Assembly (NCBI RefSeq): GCF_000739715.2
Contig: NZ_BBJC02000002.1
Coordinates: 26,731 to 90,730, forward strand
Source: Falsirhodobacter sp. alg1
GTDB taxonomy: Bacteria > Pseudomonadota > Alphaproteobacteria > Rhodobacterales > Rhodobacteraceae
Direction of reading: 5' to 3'
Length of the DNA: 64,000 bases
This document shows positions 36,017-43,316 of the stretch, piece after piece. The notes under the pieces were generated by a model. The model saw only the letters and a program-made list of their open reading frames with translations. It did no database searches and was not told the origin of the DNA. Within the stretch, counting starts at the first letter, position 1. Each line of letters starts with the position of its first letter. The position numbers were made by a program, and so were the translations under genes.

Positions 36017-36092
36017 GCCTCTATAGCTCAGCTGGTAGAGCGTCTGATTTGTAATCAGAGGGTCGGGAGTTCGAGTCTCTCTGGGGGCACCA
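36017..36092 (+). tRNA. tRNA-Thr (anticodon TGT)
   Basis: A 76-base cloverleaf with acceptor GCCTCTA/TGGGGGC (two G-T pairs) and encoded CCA. Anticodon stem TCTGA/TCAGA encloses the loop TTTGTAA, anticodon TGT. The D arm contains AGCTCAGCTGGTAGAG and the T loop TTCGAGTCT. It stands alone, with the lysis cassette beginning 101 bases downstream. No direct repeat of its 3' end was found on the far side of the cassette. Confidence 0.95.
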
Positions 36093-36193
36093 AATCACAC
36101 AATCTGTAACGTACCAGCCTGCGCGCGCAGGTGTTCAGCCCCGTTAATTTTCTTCGCTGCATAGTCTGTCCCGATCCAAGGAGAGGGATAGCG

Positions 36194-36520
36194 ATGGAAC
36201 GAATGTTGGCCGGTTGCGGCCTGACCCTTTGTGCGTTCGGCGCCGAAGGGACGCGGATGCTGATTGCCAGCGCGCTTGGTGGTTTTACCAGGTGGATCAC
36301 CACAGACCGGACGCACCTGCGCGATGCTGGCCTTGCGATTGTCGGTGGAGCGCTGGCGGGTCACTACCTATGGCCAATGGTGCTTTGGGTGCTGGGTATG
36401 GATACCGATGCGCAGTCCACGATCATGGCGGCCTTCATCGCGGGAACACTGGGTATTTCCGGTGTCCGCTTGCTGGCCGCCGTTGTCGAGGCCCGGACGC
36501 GGAGGCTGCAGGATGCCTGA
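36194..36520 (+). CDS. Holin-like membrane protein (lysis cassette)
   Basis: 108 residues with three hydrophobic helices (about residues 5-30, 46-70, 77-100) and a charged C-terminus VEARTRRLQDA, the shape of a class I holin. ATG 36194 is preceded by AAGGAGAGGG at good spacing, so the longer frame upstream is rejected. It stands first in a run of five overlapping genes, with an endolysin and spanins following. Holins make the inner-membrane hole that lets endolysin reach the wall. Identification rests on topology and context, not on a strong sequence signature. Confidence 0.72.
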   Translation: MERMLAGCGLTLCAFGAEGTRMLIASALGGFTRWITTDRTHLRDAGLAIVGGALAGHYLWPMVLWVLGMDTDAQSTIMAAFIAGTLGISGVRLLAAVVEARTRRLQDA

Positions 36521-36608
36521 GCCGATCTATCGCTTCTTGTGTGAAGAAAGCCGGAGCTGGGTTCTTGCCCTCGTCGTCACAGCAGTCATCTGGGGAGTCA
36601 GCCTATGA
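36513..36608 (+). CDS. 31-residue single-helix membrane peptide (lysis cassette)
   Basis: A tiny gene of 32 codons starting ATG 36513, with GGAGG 7 bases upstream. It overlaps the holin-like stop by 8 bases and the endolysin start as ATGA. The peptide has a short polar start (MPEPIYRFLCEESRSW) and one hydrophobic helix (VLALVVTAVIWGV). Its coupling on both sides argues for real translation. It could be an antiholin, a pinholin-like helper or a leader peptide; none is proven. It is easily missed because of its length. Confidence 0.6.
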   Translation: MPEPIYRFLCEESRSWVLALVVTAVIWGVSL

Positions 36609-37216
36609 CACAACGTTTTCAGGGGCGGGCACAACGGCTGGATGATTACGATCTGCCCGAAATCGGCGCGCTGATCGGCGTCGGTGAGGATGAGCTGCAC
36701 GCCGTGATCGACGTCGAAACGGCAGGCGGGGGATATGATACGCTTGGCCGTCCGCGAATGCTGTTCGAGCCGCATGTTTTCTGGCGCGAACTGCCCGAAT
36801 CCAAACGGCGCGGTGCCGAGCGGGCCGGGTTGGCCTATGCCGTCTGGGGCACCAAGCCCTATCCGAAGGACAGTTACCCGCGTTTGCAAATGGCCATGTT
36901 GCTGGATCCGGGTGCTGCGCTGCGGGCGGCATCATGGGGATTGTGCCAGATCATGGGCTTCAACCACAAGGCGGCAGGCTATCCTACAGTGCAGGCAATG
37001 GTTGCAGCATTCATGGATTCGGAGGCTGCCCAACTGGAAGCAATGGTTCGTTTCATCCAGTCCGAAGGTCTGGATGACGAGCTTCGCCGTCATGATTGGT
37101 CCGCATTTGCGCGGGGGTATAACGGAGCCGGATATGCCACACATGGCTATCACACGCGCCTGGCTGCAGCCTATGCCAAATGGGCCCGTATTCCGGATAC
37201 GGTACTACCTGCATGA
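36605..37216 (+). CDS. Endolysin, N-acetylmuramidase (DUF3380)
   Basis: A 203-residue wall hydrolase of the muramidase family found in phages and gene transfer agents. The likely catalytic glutamate is E38 in HAVIDVETAGGGYD. The conserved RPRMLFEPHVFWREL, SYPRLQMAMLLDPGAALRAASWG (in parts), CQIMGFNHKAAGYP and FARGYNGAGYATHGYHTRLA follow in family order. It has no signal peptide, so it depends on a holin for export. Start ATG 36605 overlaps the 31-residue gene, and its stop overlaps the Rz-like gene as ATGA. Confidence 0.88.
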   Translation: MTQRFQGRAQRLDDYDLPEIGALIGVGEDELHAVIDVETAGGGYDTLGRPRMLFEPHVFWRELPESKRRGAERAGLAYAVWGTKPYPKDSYPRLQMAMLLDPGAALRAASWGLCQIMGFNHKAAGYPTVQAMVAAFMDSEAAQLEAMVRFIQSEGLDDELRRHDWSAFARGYNGAGYATHGYHTRLAAAYAKWARIPDTVLPA

Positions 37217-37506
37217 AGGTATGGGTTTTGTTGGCTGTCTTGGGCAGTGTCGGGCTGGCCGGTATGCAGGGCTGGCGTATGGGGTACCGCGCGGCTGCGA
37301 CGGAATATGCCCTGTCTGTGGCCGAGGCGCAGCGTAAGTCGATCATGGCTGCCGAACGTGCAGGCCGGGCAGAGACGGCTCGCCTGATTGCCGAAAACGA
37401 ACGCGCGATACTTGCACAATCTTTGGAGGATGCTGCGAATGCGGACCCTGCTGCTGCTACCCTGTCTTTGCGTGCTGACAGCGTGCGCCGCCTCAACCAG
37501 CGTTAA
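37213..37506 (+). CDS. Rz-like inner-membrane spanin subunit
   Basis: 97 residues: a single N-terminal helix (VWVLLAVLGSVGLAGMQGW) followed by a polar, alanine- and glutamate-rich coiled coil (ALSVAEAQRKSIMAAERAGR and on), which is the build of the i-spanin. The start ATG overlaps the endolysin stop as ATGA. A lipoprotein gene begins inside its last third in another frame, exactly as for Rz/Rz1 of tailed phages. Together they would span the periplasm and fuse the two membranes. The sequence itself is not conserved, so context carries the call. Confidence 0.78.
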   Translation: MKVWVLLAVLGSVGLAGMQGWRMGYRAAATEYALSVAEAQRKSIMAAERAGRAETARLIAENERAILAQSLEDAANADPAAATLSLRADSVRRLNQR

Positions 37507-37672
37507 ACCACCACCAAGTTTGCTGGCGCCGTGCAGAACGCCCTATGTACTGCCGGATCGTGCATTGCAGCAGTCAGAGGTGGAACTTCTGTGGGGCAGG
37601 GATCGTGCAGCGCTGCGGTCATGCGCCGGTCAGATCACAGCACTCGCCGAATGGAGCGACATACAGAACTAG
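37439..37672 (+). CDS. Rz1-like outer-membrane lipoprotein (o-spanin), nested in Rz
   Basis: 77 residues beginning MRTLLLLPCLCVLTACAAST, a lipoprotein signal with lipobox LTAC and lipidated C16. A proline-rich stretch KPPPSLLAP follows, typical for Rz1. The start at 37439 has GGAGG about 8 bases upstream and lies in the +1 frame inside the Rz-like gene, overlapping its end by 68 bases. A longer frame from 37388 is not the true start. The gene ends 2 bases before a strong terminator. Confidence 0.78.
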   Translation: MRTLLLLPCLCVLTACAASTSVKPPPSLLAPCRTPYVLPDRALQQSEVELLWGRDRAALRSCAGQITALAEWSDIQN

Positions 37673-37673
37673 G

Positions 37674-37703
37674 AAGGCGGGGGCTTATCACCCCCGCCTT
37701 TTT
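37674..37703 (+). terminator. Rho-independent terminator closing the lysis cassette
   Basis: A perfect 10-bp stem AAGGCGGGGG/CCCCCGCCTT with a 7-base loop followed by T residues. It is symmetric and may also serve the convergent Gly-zipper gene, whose stop is at 37708. Confidence 0.88.
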
Positions 37704-37707
37704 CAAT

Positions 37708-37893
37708 TCAGTTCACTGCGCCGATACCGCCACCGATCAGGGCGCCTGCAACCGGCTCATCGGCAATAAGTTCCCCCGCAACCGCGCCACCCAAGGCACC
37801 TGTTGCAACGCGCTGACCACGTGTGTTGCCACAGGCGGCAACAGAAACAACCAATGCCAAAGTGGACATGGTAAGAAGGACTTTGCGAGTCAT
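37708..37893 (-). CDS. Glycine-zipper small lipoprotein
   Basis: A 61-residue protein with a lipoprotein signal (MTRKVLLTMSTLALVVSVAA, lipobox VAAC at about residues 18-21). A glycine-zipper-like helix pair TGALGGAVAGELIADEP and AGALIGGGIGAVN follows. Such short lipoproteins sit in the envelope and may insert into or contact the membrane, but their role is unknown. It is convergent with the lysis cassette and shares its terminator region. The 155 bases upstream, to the divergent selO, show nothing more than a possible promoter space. Confidence 0.75.
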   Translation of the reverse strand: MTRKVLLTMSTLALVVSVAACGNTRGQRVATGALGGAVAGELIADEPVAGALIGGGIGAVN

Positions 37894-38048
37894 AGCGGTA
37901 ATCTCCTGATATCATCCGGGAAATCCACCCCAGAACCAATCGCATAACGCGCAGTGCGATCCGCGGGTTCCATGCAATGTGCCATTTTATCCTGCAGGTT
38001 CTGGATTTGCACAAGACGCAGCCCCAAGTTCAGACGAAAGGAGACCTT

Positions 38049-39461
38049 ATGACCCTGCCTCTGCACGCCCGCTTTACCGATGAAATGCCAGGTTTCTATG
38101 TTGACTGGCAGACGACCCCGGTTCCCGCGCCAGCCACGCTCAAACTGAACGAAGGCATGTGTGCGCAGCTTGGTCTGCCCGATCTTTCCGCTAGGGCTCT
38201 GATCGGATTGGACCTTGCACCGGATGCGCATCCGGTGGCCTTGGTTTATGCAGGCCACCAGTTCGGAGGTTTTTCGCCCCGCCTGGGGGATGGCCGGGCG
38301 TTGCTTCTGGGGGAAATTAACGGGCCGGATGGGGCGCTTCTGGATGTGGCTCTCAAAGGATCGGGGCCCACCCCGTTTTCGCGCGGGGCGGATGGTAAGG
38401 CTGCAATCGGCCCGGTTCTGAGGGAATATCTGATTTCCGAAGCCATGCATGCCTTGGGCATTCCCACGACCCGTGCCCTTGCCGCCGTCGGCACAGGAGA
38501 GATGGTGATGCGGGATACAGGGCCGGTGCCCGGCGCTGTTCTGGTGCGCATCGCAGCCAGCCATATCCGTGTCGGCACATTCCAGTATTTTGCTGCCCGG
38601 GGGGAACTGGATAAGGTACAGCACCTCGCGGATTATGCGATTGCCCGTCATTATCCTGAATGTGCAGGCAACTATCCTGCGTTTTTTGCGGCGGTGGCCA
38701 AACGGCAGGCTCAACTTGTGGCACAATGGATGCTGGTCGGGTTTGTGCATGGGGTGATGAACACCGACAACATGACGATTTCCGGTGAGACGATAGATTA
38801 CGGTCCCTGTGCCTTCATGGAAGAATATGCACCGGGGACCGTCTTTTCATCCATCGATCGTCAAGGGCGATATGCCTATGCGAATCAACCGCTGATCCTG
38901 GGTTGGAACCTCGCGCGATTCGCGGAAACCCTTCTGCCGCTGTTCAACGCGGATGAATCACAGGCGGTAGAGCAGGCGACGGACATGTTGCAGCAGGTAG
39001 CTGCAGATTATCAGGAAGCCTGGCTGGCTGGCATGCGTGAAAAATTGGGCCTTGATGGGGCGGAGGAGGGGGATCAGGCACTGGCGGATGATTTTCTGGC
39101 CCTGATCACGGGGGCGGACTGGACCATCTGTTTCCGTAGCCTGTCGGCGGCCATCGACGATCCGTCCCGTCTACGGGTGCATCTGGCAGATGATGGGCCG
39201 CTGGAGGACTGGCTCATGCGTTGGGCGGCCCGAAGGGGGGTAGACGCGGCAGAGCGCATGGATCGTGCAAACCCTGTATATATCCCGCGGAACGAACGTG
39301 TGGAGAGCGCCTTAACCGCTGCAATCGCGGGCGATATGACCGAGTTCGAAGAATTGTTGCAGGCAATTTCGGCCCCTTATGAAGCGAGGAAAGGGCTGGA
39401 ACGCTTTGCCATTCAGGCCAGTGCCGGCTTTGGCCAATATCGAACATTTTGCGGGACGTGA
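38049..39461 (+). CDS. selO: Protein adenylyltransferase SelO
   Basis: 470 residues of the pseudokinase-fold SelO family, which transfers AMP to protein Ser/Thr/Tyr. The N-terminal FTDEMPGFYVDWQTTP, the glycine-rich GHQFGGFSPRLGDGRALLLGE near residue 78, the lysine in LDVALKGSGPTPFSRGADGKA near 105, and VHGVMNTDNMTISGETIDYG near 235 (HGVMNTDNM is the metal/base loop) are all intact. It ends in RTFCGT: bacterial members have Cys instead of the selenocysteine of animals. ATG 38049 has AAAGGAG well spaced. Family role is linked to redox stress. Confidence 0.93.
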   Translation: MTLPLHARFTDEMPGFYVDWQTTPVPAPATLKLNEGMCAQLGLPDLSARALIGLDLAPDAHPVALVYAGHQFGGFSPRLGDGRALLLGEINGPDGALLDVALKGSGPTPFSRGADGKAAIGPVLREYLISEAMHALGIPTTRALAAVGTGEMVMRDTGPVPGAVLVRIAASHIRVGTFQYFAARGELDKVQHLADYAIARHYPECAGNYPAFFAAVAKRQAQLVAQWMLVGFVHGVMNTDNMTISGETIDYGPCAFMEEYAPGTVFSSIDRQGRYAYANQPLILGWNLARFAETLLPLFNADESQAVEQATDMLQQVAADYQEAWLAGMREKLGLDGAEEGDQALADDFLALITGADWTICFRSLSAAIDDPSRLRVHLADDGPLEDWLMRWAARRGVDAAERMDRANPVYIPRNERVESALTAAIAGDMTEFEELLQAISAPYEARKGLERFAIQASAGFGQYRTFCGT

Positions 39462-39481
39462 AAAAAGTTGCGAAACACCGC

Positions 39482-39510
39482 TTGACGCCACCGACGCCGC
39501 TGCGTAGTAA
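39482..39510 (+). promoter_or_regulatory. Sigma70 promoter of the tandem tRNA-Asp genes
   Basis: TTGACG (39482-39487), a 17-base spacer, and TAGTAA (39505-39510), 34 bases before the first mature tRNA. Both elements fit the consensus reasonably well. Confidence 0.65.
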
Positions 39511-39544
39511 CCCCCCACGTTCGGCAGGTCCGGACAACGAAAGT

Positions 39545-39621
39545 GCGGTTGTAGCTCAGTTGGTTAGAGTACCGGCCTGTCACGCCGGGGGTCGCGGGTT
39601 CGAGCCCCGTCAACCGCGCCA
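39545..39621 (+). tRNA. tRNA-Asp (anticodon GTC), copy 1
   Basis: A 77-base cloverleaf with acceptor GCGGTTG/CAACCGC, discriminator G and encoded CCA. Anticodon stem CCGGC/GCCGG holds the loop CTGTCAC, anticodon GTC. G10-C25-rich D arm and T loop TTCGAGC are normal. The 5' leader ACGAAAGT (39537-39544) is complementary to ACTTTCGT (39621-39628) of the 3' side, so the precursor can extend the acceptor helix. Confidence 0.96.
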
Positions 39622-39654
39622 CTTTCGTTTGTCTTTGCCTGCTACCGTTGGAAT

Positions 39655-39731
39655 GCGGTTGTAGCTCAGTTGGTTAGAGTACCGGCCTGTCACGCCGGGG
39701 GTCGCGGGTTCGAGCCCCGTCAACCGCGCCA
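39655..39731 (+). tRNA. tRNA-Asp (anticodon GTC), copy 2
   Basis: Identical in all 77 bases to copy 1, and 33 bases downstream of it. Its leader TGGAAT (39649-39654) pairs with ATTCCA (39731-39736) after the acceptor stem: a different sequence from copy 1 but the same helix position. Confidence 0.96.
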
Positions 39732-39739
39732 TTCCACGA

Positions 39740-39766
39740 AAAAGGCGGCCCTTGTGGCCGCCTTTT
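39740..39766 (+). terminator. Terminator after the tRNA-Asp pair
   Basis: AAAGGCGGCC/GGCCGCCTTT, a 10-bp stem with a 5-base loop, ending in TTTT. It lies 9 bases after the CCA of copy 2. Confidence 0.85.
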
Positions 39767-39801
39767 CGCATTTCCGGGGTTGCATCGGAAAACTGAAAGG
39801 A

Positions 39802-39822
39802 AAGCGCCCTGAACGGGCGCTT
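39802..39822 (-). terminator. Terminator of the M20 peptidase gene
   Basis: AAGCGCCC/GGGCGCTT, an 8-bp stem with a 5-base loop, read on the minus strand 8 bases after the M20 peptidase stop and followed by a T-rich stretch TTCCTTTC. Confidence 0.7.
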
Positions 39823-39829
39823 CGCTGTC

Positions 39830-41203
39830 TTATTTGTTCAGGTTTTCCAGAATGCGGGCCCAGGACCTGATTCCCTTATGGAAGCTTTCCAGATCGTATT
39901 TCTCGTTCGGAGAGTGGATCTGGTCGTCATCCTTGCCAAAACCGATCAGCATCGCATCCATTCCCAGATAGGTCTGGAAATATCCTGCAATCGGAATGGA
40001 GCCACCGCAGCCGACATAGGCGGCAGGCACACCCCATTCGTCCGACAGGGCCGTGCGCGCTTTTTCAAAGGCGGGGTTCTCGATCGACATTTCGCCCGCT
40101 GGCGATCCGTTCACTTCCTTGAATTCGACAGTACAGTCGGCAGGCAGCTGTGCCGTGAACCAATCCTCGAACGCATCATGGATGGCATCAGGGTCCTGCT
40201 TGGAGACAAGGCGGAAACTGATCTTGGCATGTGCCTCGGCCGGCAGCACCGTCTTGAAGCCCGCGCCGGTATAACCACCCCAGATTCCATTGATCTCGGC
40301 GGTGGGGCGTGACCAGATCATTTCCAGCGGCGTACGGTCCTGTTCACCGGCGGGAACGGACAGACCGACATCCCCGAGGAACTGTCCATGATCGAAGGCC
40401 AGCGATTGCCACTGCTGACGCATTTCGTCCGGCAGCTCTTCGACGCCGTCATAAAAGCCGGGAACGGCCACATGCCCCTGATCGTCATGCAGACCGCCAA
40501 GGATTTTCGTCAGAACGCGGATCGGATTGATTGCAACGCCGCCGAACATGCCCGAATGCAGGTCCTTGTTTGCCGCATGAACCGTAACCTCGCATTTCGA
40601 CAGGCCGCGCAGCATCGTCACGATGGACGGGGTGCGCGATTCGAACAGCCCGGTATCGCAGATCAGCGCAACATCTGCCCGCAGCTCGTCAGCATGTTCC
40701 TGCATGAACGGAATCAGTGATGGTGAGCCGGATTCCTCCTCGCCTTCCATAAAGATGGTGATGCGACCGGGCAGGGTGCCGTGGACTTCTTTCCACGCGC
40801 GGCATGCCTCAAGGAACGTCATTAACTGGCCCTTGTCGTCAGAAGAGCCCCGCCCGCGGATCACCTTGCCCTTTGCCGTGGTCTCGATTTGCGGATCGAA
40901 GGGATCGCGATCCCATAGCGACAGCGGGTCCACCGGCTGTACATCATAGTGGCCATAGAACAGAACGTGCGGCCCTTCGGTACCATAATGGGCCACGACC
41001 ATGGGATGTCCGGGGGTGGGGGCCTTGCGTGCCTCGAACCCGAGCGAGGTCAGGTCATCGACAAGCCAGTCTGCGGCGCGGTCGCAATCCGCCTTGAACG
41101 CCGGATCGGTGGAAATGGAGGGAATGCGAAGCAGTTCCAGAAGGCGATCCGTCGCCTCGGGAAGAGAGCGGTCGATGGTGTCGAGCACCGTTGAGAGCGA
41201 CAT
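39830..41203 (-). CDS. M20-family dipeptidase/deacylase
   Basis: 457 residues of the M20 zinc metallopeptidase family. Metal site parts: VLFYGHYDVQPVDP with the first His/Asp near residue 83, RGRGSSDDKGQ near 112 with the bridging Asp, MEGEEESGSPSL near 148 with the catalytic and metal Glu, and IHSPNEKYDLESFHKG near 432 with the last His. Annotated relatives are called dipeptidases, but substrates vary. The longer upstream frame is unsupported: ATG 41203 has AAGGAGATC. It stands alone, with its own terminator. Confidence 0.9.
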   Translation of the reverse strand: MSLSTVLDTIDRSLPEATDRLLELLRIPSISTDPAFKADCDRAADWLVDDLTSLGFEARKAPTPGHPMVVAHYGTEGPHVLFYGHYDVQPVDPLSLWDRDPFDPQIETTAKGKVIRGRGSSDDKGQLMTFLEACRAWKEVHGTLPGRITIFMEGEEESGSPSLIPFMQEHADELRADVALICDTGLFESRTPSIVTMLRGLSKCEVTVHAANKDLHSGMFGGVAINPIRVLTKILGGLHDDQGHVAVPGFYDGVEELPDEMRQQWQSLAFDHGQFLGDVGLSVPAGEQDRTPLEMIWSRPTAEINGIWGGYTGAGFKTVLPAEAHAKISFRLVSKQDPDAIHDAFEDWFTAQLPADCTVEFKEVNGSPAGEMSIENPAFEKARTALSDEWGVPAAYVGCGGSIPIAGYFQTYLGMDAMLIGFGKDDDQIHSPNEKYDLESFHKGIRSWARILENLNK

Positions 41204-41305
41204 TTGGATCTCCTTGCTTTTGATCATGCCGAAACCTAACACCGACGCTGCCCCTGTCCAGAGGGCGACGGGCGTACTATCTTCTGCGCAAATCGGAGGT
41301 TTTAC

Positions 41306-41854
41306 ATGAAATACTGGGTTATCGGCGCGGCAATTCTGGCAGCGGGTGCGGCTACGGCACAAACCACATTGAGCGATGTCCGTGACATGCTGTATTCACG
41401 CGATCGTGTTCAGGTGGAGATTCTGCCGAAGCCATATCTTCCGGCGGATCAGGCAGAACTGCTGAAAACGGTAGGTGCAGGACAGGCCTATTACGGTGCG
41501 ATTGCCATTTCCCCGGATGAGGGGATTATGGTCCAGGCCACTGTGGCGGCGGCGAACTACCACAACGTCGAAGCGGCCTCGACCGCGGCGCTGCGGGATT
41601 GCAACGCGGCCCGCAAGGGTGCGACGGCCTGCGAAATTGTTGGCTATATCCGGCCGGTTGGCTGGAAGCCTCAGCCTGTGCAGCTGTCATATGCGGCAAC
41701 GCAGGCGTTTCTGTCGGATTTCCGTGGGGATGGTCCAAAGGCCTTCGCCATTTCCCCGACAACGGGCGAATGGGGTATCGCAAAGGGGCCGGGGGCTGCG
41801 GAAGCCGCTGTGTCTGAGTGCGGTCCCGATTGTCAGGTTCTGATGCAGAACTGA
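41306..41854 (+). CDS. Periplasmic protein of unknown function next to hemA (DUF4189-like)
   Basis: 182 residues with a signal peptide (cleavage after ATAQT near residue 19). The middle, YYGAIAISPDEGIMVQATVA and then DCNAARKGATACEIVGYI, has the GAIA...C...C pattern of DUF4189-type repeats. A second similar unit, AFAISPTTGEWGIAKGPGAAEAAVSEC, ends the protein, so it may contain two copies. Four cysteines could form disulfides. Homologues in Rhodobacterales databases are sometimes labelled as aminolevulinate synthase, I think by mis-transfer from the neighbouring hemA; it has no PLP fold. Confidence 0.72.
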   Translation: MKYWVIGAAILAAGAATAQTTLSDVRDMLYSRDRVQVEILPKPYLPADQAELLKTVGAGQAYYGAIAISPDEGIMVQATVAAANYHNVEAASTAALRDCNAARKGATACEIVGYIRPVGWKPQPVQLSYAATQAFLSDFRGDGPKAFAISPTTGEWGIAKGPGAAEAAVSECGPDCQVLMQN

Positions 41855-41920
41855 TGATATGCGGGGCAAAATGTCCAGTTTTGTACCTTTTGCCTTGGGT
41901 ATATCGCCTTACATAAAGCA

Positions 41921-41940
41921 CGCGCCGGGTCTTCGGCGCG
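41921..41940 (+). repeat. GC hairpin in the hemA upstream region
   Basis: CGCGCCG-GGTCTT-CGGCGCG, a 7-bp perfect stem with a 6-base loop, 50 bases before the hemA ATG and 67 after the previous stop. It could be a leader hairpin or terminator of the upstream gene. There is no T run. No FNR-like TTGA-N6-TCAA box was found near it. Confidence 0.5.
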
Positions 41941-41989
41941 CGTAACAAGCCCCAGCCAGCCCCATTGCGGGTGTCAGGGAGATGGATTG

Positions 41990-43210
41990 ATGCACTACGA
42001 CGATGCTCTGGATACGGCGATCAGCCGCCTGCATGATGAAGGACGCTACCGGACCTTTATCGATATCGAACGCCGGCAAGGCGTTTTCCCAAAGGCCGTA
42101 TGGCGCCGGGATGACGGGACAGAGCGTGATATTACCGTCTGGTGCGGCAACGATTACCTAGGCATGGGGCAGCACCCGGCGGTGCTGACGGCAATGCACG
42201 AAGCGCTGGAAGCTACCGGCGCCGGATCTGGCGGTACGCGCAATATCTCTGGCACCACGGTGTACCACAAGCAGCTCGAAGCCGAGATTTCCGACCTTCA
42301 CGGCAAGGAAGCGGCGCTCTTGTTCACATCGGCCTATGTTGCCAATGATGCCACGCTTTCGACTTTGCCCAAACTGTTTCCGGGGCTGGTAACGGTCTCC
42401 GACTCGTTGAACCACGCCTCGATTATTCAGGGCATACGCAACGGTCGTGGCGAGAAACGGATTTTCCGCCACAACGATGTGGCGCACCTGCGCGAAATCC
42501 TTGAGGATCTACGGGGTCAGCCGGTTCTGATCGTATTTGAATCGATTTATTCGATGGATGGCGATATCGGCCCCATCAAGGAGATCTGCGATCTGGCCGA
42601 TGAATTCGGCGCGCTGACCTATATCGACGAGGTGCACGCCGTAGGCATGTACGGCCCACGCGGGGCAGGCGTCGCAGAGCGTGAGGGCCTTATGGGCCGT
42701 ATCGACATCATCAACGGCACGTTGGGCAAGGCGTTTGGCGTCTTCGGGGGCTATATCGCCGCCAGCGCGCGTATGGTGGATGCGATCCGGTCCTATGCGC
42801 CGGGGTTCATCTTTACCACCTCGGTTCCGCCGGTCGTGGCAGCGGGCGCCGCCGCCTCGATCCGGCATCTAAAGCAGGATCAGGGGCTTCGTGCGCGCCA
42901 CCAGACACAGGCACGTATTCTTAAAATGCGTCTGCGGGGTCTGGGTCTACCGGTCATCGACCATGGAACGCACATTGTTCCGGTGCATGTCGGCAATCCG
43001 GTACATTGCAAGATTCTATCCGACATGTTGCTGGAGCGGTTCGGCATATATGCCCAGCCCATCAATTTCCCGACAGTGCCGCGTGGCACGGAACGGCTGC
43101 GGTTCACCCCGTCGCCGTTGCACGGTCCGGCCGAAATTGATGCATTGGTCGGCGCGCTCGACTCGCTTTGGGGGCACTGTGCGCTAAATCGTGCCGAAAT
43201 GTCCGCCTAA
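41990..43210 (+). CDS. hemA: 5-aminolevulinate synthase
   Basis: A 406-residue PLP enzyme of the alpha-oxoamine synthase family, which condenses glycine with succinyl-CoA to begin tetrapyrrole synthesis. [13 protein letters not shown] near residue 52, [19 protein letters not shown] near 82, [16 protein letters not shown] near 190, [20 protein letters not shown] near 213, and the PLP lysine in [16 protein letters not shown] near 248. ATG 41990 comes after a GGGAGATGG site. The Shemin-type enzyme is restricted to alphaproteobacteria and mitochondria, which supports the taxonomic call. Confidence 0.96.
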   Translation: MHYDDALDTAISRLHDEGRYRTFIDIERRQGVFPKAVWRRDDGTERDITVWCGNDYLGMGQHPAVLTAMHEALEATGAGSGGTRNISGTTVYHKQLEAEISDLHGKEAALLFTSAYVANDATLSTLPKLFPGLVTVSDSLNHASIIQGIRNGRGEKRIFRHNDVAHLREILEDLRGQPVLIVFESIYSMDGDIGPIKEICDLADEFGALTYIDEVHAVGMYGPRGAGVAEREGLMGRIDIINGTLGKAFGVFGGYIAASARMVDAIRSYAPGFIFTTSVPPVVAAGAAASIRHLKQDQGLRARHQTQARILKMRLRGLGLPVIDHGTHIVPVHVGNPVHCKILSDMLLERFGIYAQPINFPTVPRGTERLRFTPSPLHGPAEIDALVGALDSLWGHCALNRAEMSA

Positions 43211-43316
43211 TCACAACATTACTGTAAAGATCGCTGGTCTGTGATAGGGCTTGAGGGTAGACAGCCGCTGAGTCGACACAAGGCTCGCGCATCTCTGGGG
43301 CAGGATAGATTTGAGC

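Noticed and set aside
36017-37703. A prophage integrated at tRNA-Thr
   Set aside because: No integrase, no direct repeat of the tRNA 3' end beyond the cassette, and no structural or regulatory phage genes within reach. The genes on both sides look chromosomal.
41987-41989. TTG at 41987 as the hemA start
   Set aside because: An ATG follows directly and is the usual start; the TTG adds only one residue.
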